A DNA stretch of 64,000 nucleotides from Lichtheimia corymbifera B2541 (taxonomy: Eukaryota > Mucoromycota > Mucoromycetes > Mucorales > Lichtheimiaceae). Under the pieces are notes generated by a model that saw nothing but the letters and a program-made list of their open reading frames with translations, did not search any database and was not told the DNA's origin. This document shows, in pieces, positions 61,272 through 64,000 of the stretch. Within the stretch, counting starts at the first letter, position 1; every line of letters starts with the position of its first letter. The DNA is taken from NCBI GenBank assembly GCA_000697475.1, contig JNEU01000777.1, positions 1 to 64,000 of the forward strand. The letters run 5' to 3'. The position numbers and the translations under genes are program-made.

Positions 61272-62963
61272 TTACAGGTCGCCTTCATCAGGCTGAATGA
61301 TGATATGATTGTTGACGGTGGTGTTGGTAACTTCGAGATATCTGTTGATGCAACTTCCAGGCACGTAGTCTATTCAATGTATGAGTATATAAAGTGGACG
61401 TTGCCCTATCAAGTGAACCTACCAAATGATGTTCCTGGGTCACAGTAGCATTTGCCATGTACGAGCCAATCCGGTTCGGTGGGACAATGTTCAAAATTAT
61501 CATGCTTATAACCAATGTCGTAGAACCAATGCACTTCCTTTGCACTCAGCATAAGAGCAACAGCGATTGAATGCACAGGAGCATCACCCCATCTATTCAC
61601 GAGCATATTAGCCCTCGCAATGCCTAACAGCATGGCCATCCCCCTTTCTCTTACCGCTCATAAAAGAAACCTCCTGCACGGTCCAAATGATTAAAGTAAG
61701 CTTGGTACCCCTCAGATCTCAGGAATTTTATAGACCCAATCTATAACGTTTTAACGATTGAGAAAAATGAGCCCTATTGTTCCCTCCATTCATACCTCAA
61801 AGTTACTCCAAAAATGGCAAAGATTGTAGGATAATCCACCGTCTTCTGTAATCATGTTGAATAAACTGTCGGGGCGTGTTCGTGGATAAATATATTGTGG
61901 GTTATCCCTGACGAATTCAAGCGTTCGTTCCCAGAGGGTGGGGATCGTAAGAAGGTATTCCTGCAATGCGATCGTAAAGCCTGGAATATATTAAGTAAAA
62001 CATGCATGAGTGAGTGAGTGTGTGTATGAAAAGAAACATGCATAGATGATTACCATATTTGAGATCGCGTTCCTGCATAAGTCTAAAAGGGTCGTAGTCG
62101 ATATCACAAGAAAATTTGACACCAGGTTCAACGCGCCTATAGGATGGGTTAGGCATGAGCGTCTGGCATAGTAGATGATATATATACACAAGCATCACTT
62201 ACCAGTAGTAGTCCAAGTTATCCAGTAATGGGTGCATATAAAAGAATCCAGATTGATATCGACACATGTGACGATAACTTTCACTGCCACCATACACGAT
62301 GCCTTGACTAGCCATCTGTTGTCTGCACTCGGCAGCAAAGTTTTGGTCAATCCATTCAGGATAGCTCCAATGTTCGGTGGGTACTTGGCCATAAAACGTC
62401 TCTGCGTTGGTCATTTGACGTGTGAGGTTGATAAATTCCTCGGAAAACGGCTCTTCATTCAAAAAGATCCATGGGTAGTTGTATTTGTGATTGAATCGAT
62501 CTTCCAAATATCGCATGGATGATCGCATTGCATGCACTTCACGATTGCGTGCCAATGTTACGAAGGCTGCCTTGATACGCCCTTGGCCTGGATCGGTCAA
62601 TCGCTGGTATTCTTGTTCTTGTGGCGTCAAGCTTTTGACGATAGTCACTTGCTCTTCTTTGGAGTCCTCTTTTTTATCGTCAAGCTGAACAACAGATGGC
62701 TGTGGTATTGATGATGAAGATGATGAAGAGTCTGCCATGGATTGCTGTTGTTGAAGGAAAACACCTTGATCTTTGGGGGCAAGGGCAATACGTTTGGCTG
62801 TATTAACAAATGATTCATAGCATTGCTTGGATGAGTCGCACCCTAACGTGGATGTGGTATCCGTTTGCGATAAGCCCACCCATCCAATGGCTACCATGAT
62901 GAGAAACAATATCAAAAGTCGCATCATCCAACGAGGCATGCATTGCCTGGCTGGTCGAAACAT
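61272..62963 (-). CDS. GT15 alpha-1,2-mannosyltransferase (KRE2/MNT1 type)
   Basis: Golgi type II membrane mannosyltransferase that extends O- and N-linked mannans. Six exons: 62203-62963, 62054-62136, 61796-61980, 61655-61740, 61423-61592 and 61272-61369, 460 residues. A short cytosolic tail and one membrane anchor (LLILFLIMVAIGWVG) are followed by a Ser/Gln-rich stem, then AAFVTLARN, YPWIFLNEEPFSEEF, MCRYQSGFFYMHPLL, YYWRVEPGVKFSCDIDYDPF, SYNLCHFWSNFEIGS and GGFFYERWGDAPVHSIA, all typical GT15 blocks. CPTEPD and KCYCDP are the closing Cys pair. A second family member follows upstream. Confidence 0.94.
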
Positions 62964-63237
62964 GTTGTTGTTGCTAGTGGTATATGAAGATGTGAATGAT
63001 TATGGTGTCAATGTCAAACGAAAAACAATAATAATGATGTCTGCAAACAACACATGCACAATGGGAGGTGCTTTGAGAGTAAAATAAAAGTGAAAGATAA
63101 TGTTCTTGTTGTTATTAAAGAAAACACACTATTGATGTAAAAGACGTTCATTCCAACTATGCAGCACGGTGTTGTACGTATATGTCTTCTATCGATTAAT
63201 AGGTCTGAATTAAAATATTGCCGCCGTCGTCGTCTCG

Positions 63238-64000
63238 TCAAATAGGTGGCCTAGCTAAAAGTTTGCCGATAGCATCGCCTACGCCCAGACTATCTTGGTA
63301 CTTGTTGGCGAATTGCGCTACTTGATGAAGGATATTCTTGTCAAGGAGTCGAACGAGGTCGAGTGTACAGCTATCAACGTTGAAATCTGTTGTTGCGGAG
63401 AATGTTGCATGTTGTTGTCAGTTCATTTATCGTGTGCATGCATCCCCCCTCACCCCCTCTTGTACCCCTTATAGCATCACCACCAACCCGCTTTTTACCC
63501 CCTCGCATGACCCACTTGCCTGTTGCTGAAGTAATGTCACAGCTGCATGTTCCAAGATCCGTGCTACGCCATGGGCAATGCATTAGACGTTCAAAGGTGT
63601 ATCCAATGTGATTAAAAAAGTGCAACTGACTCCGAGGCAAAAACATGGCAGCTGCCATGGTTTGTACTGACGCATCGTTCCATCTACATCCATAGGCGAT
63701 ATCGATTATTACCAGAATGAGGAATATGGAAATCCATCGAACCTTTCATAGTAAAACCCGCCAGTGCTATCGAGAAACGAAAAATAGCTCTGATACTCAG
63801 GCGACCGCAGATACGACAGCTTGACAATCATGAAATTCGACTCGATTTGGCAATAATTGAAGCCATTTGCTTTTGCATACATTGGATCCTTGTTATCAAC
63901 AAGCCATGGAAAGATGCTCTCCTTGAGTGGTGCCATCAACTGCAGATTTTCCTTCATGAATTGCAAAGTCAGAGGATAAAGACTTCGGACCGCCAGTGGC
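63238..64000 (-). CDS. Second GT15 mannosyltransferase, truncated by window end
   Basis: C-terminal part of a paralogue of the gene at 61272. Visible exons: 63743 to beyond 64000, 63520-63683 and 63238-63386. NYCQIESNFMIVKLSYLRS, GGFYYERWNDASVQTMA, FFNHIGYTFERLMHCP and CSCD correspond to the GT15 end. It departs from the usual wording (IESNF for FWTNF; NDASVQT for GDAPVHS) and has a longer tail than its neighbour, so it is an old, diverged tandem copy. The intron 63387-63519 has a GC donor (ACAG|GCAAGT). The N-terminal half lies outside the window. Confidence 0.85.

Overview
This window is nuclear DNA of an intron-rich, early-diverging fungus. The protein set (Arp2/3 subunit, MYST acetyltransferase, PAN3, ORMDL, KRE2/MNT1-type mannosyltransferases), the many short GT-AG introns (mostly about 50-110 nt) and the CT-rich 5' leaders point to Mucoromycota, probably Mucorales. 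That placement is inferred from gene content; no taxonomic search was possible. No rRNA, tRNA, CRISPR array, operon or complete autonomous transposon was recognised.

Layout. Positions 1 to about 6360 are a repeat island: an array of diverged units, a large imperfect palindrome (about 464-917), a 349-bp near-identical tandem duplication (1292-1989), an inverted duplication with arms of about 0.8-0.9 kb (about 2085-2980 and 4990-5770), and a 191-bp repeat present three times (5810 to about 6360) that runs up to the promoter of the first real gene. From 6459 onward the window is gene-dense and ordinary in content: TYW3 (+), ARPC2 (-), LPA acyltransferase (+), MYST acetyltransferase (-), NDUFA4-like (-), POLD2 (+), a CaaX-box protein (+), a GPI-type Cys-rich protein (-), an NCLX-like cation exchanger (+), a YANK/STK32-like kinase (+), a BAHD-like acyltransferase and an IAH1-like esterase (both -), a PPPY membrane protein (+), EIF1AD and spermidine synthase (both -), an AreA-N-terminal-like protein (-), PAN3 and NIP7 (+), ketopantoate reductase (+), uridine phosphorylase (+), NDUFA9 (+), a SERTA-like protein (-), an A20/AN1 zinc-finger protein (-), a PCL cyclin (+), ORMDL (+), arginyl-tRNA synthetase (+), AP-2 alpha adaptin (-) and two tandem GT15 mannosyltransferases (-, the second cut by the window end).

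The genes are housekeeping functions and do not form one pathway. Some neighbours could be linked: acyltransferase and esterase 104 bp apart; PAN3 and NIP7 96 bp apart; head-to-head ARPC2 and LPA acyltransferase. Exon-intron models were built by hand from splice consensus, reading phase and family conservation. Every multi-exon CDS was checked to sum to a multiple of three; exon ends may be off by a base where coordinates were counted by eye.

The most notable signals are in gene architecture: an 8-nt micro-exon in NDUFA4, a 15-nt micro-exon carrying the catalytic serine of the IAH1-like esterase, a 15-nt micro-exon in AP-2 alpha, three GC-AG introns that share the donor GCAAGT after a CAG exon end, and three introns that are stop-free and a multiple of three long. 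Two small lineage-specific surface or membrane candidates (a CaaX protein and a Cys-rich GPI-type protein) and a dual-acylation motif on the YANK-like kinase are also worth following up.
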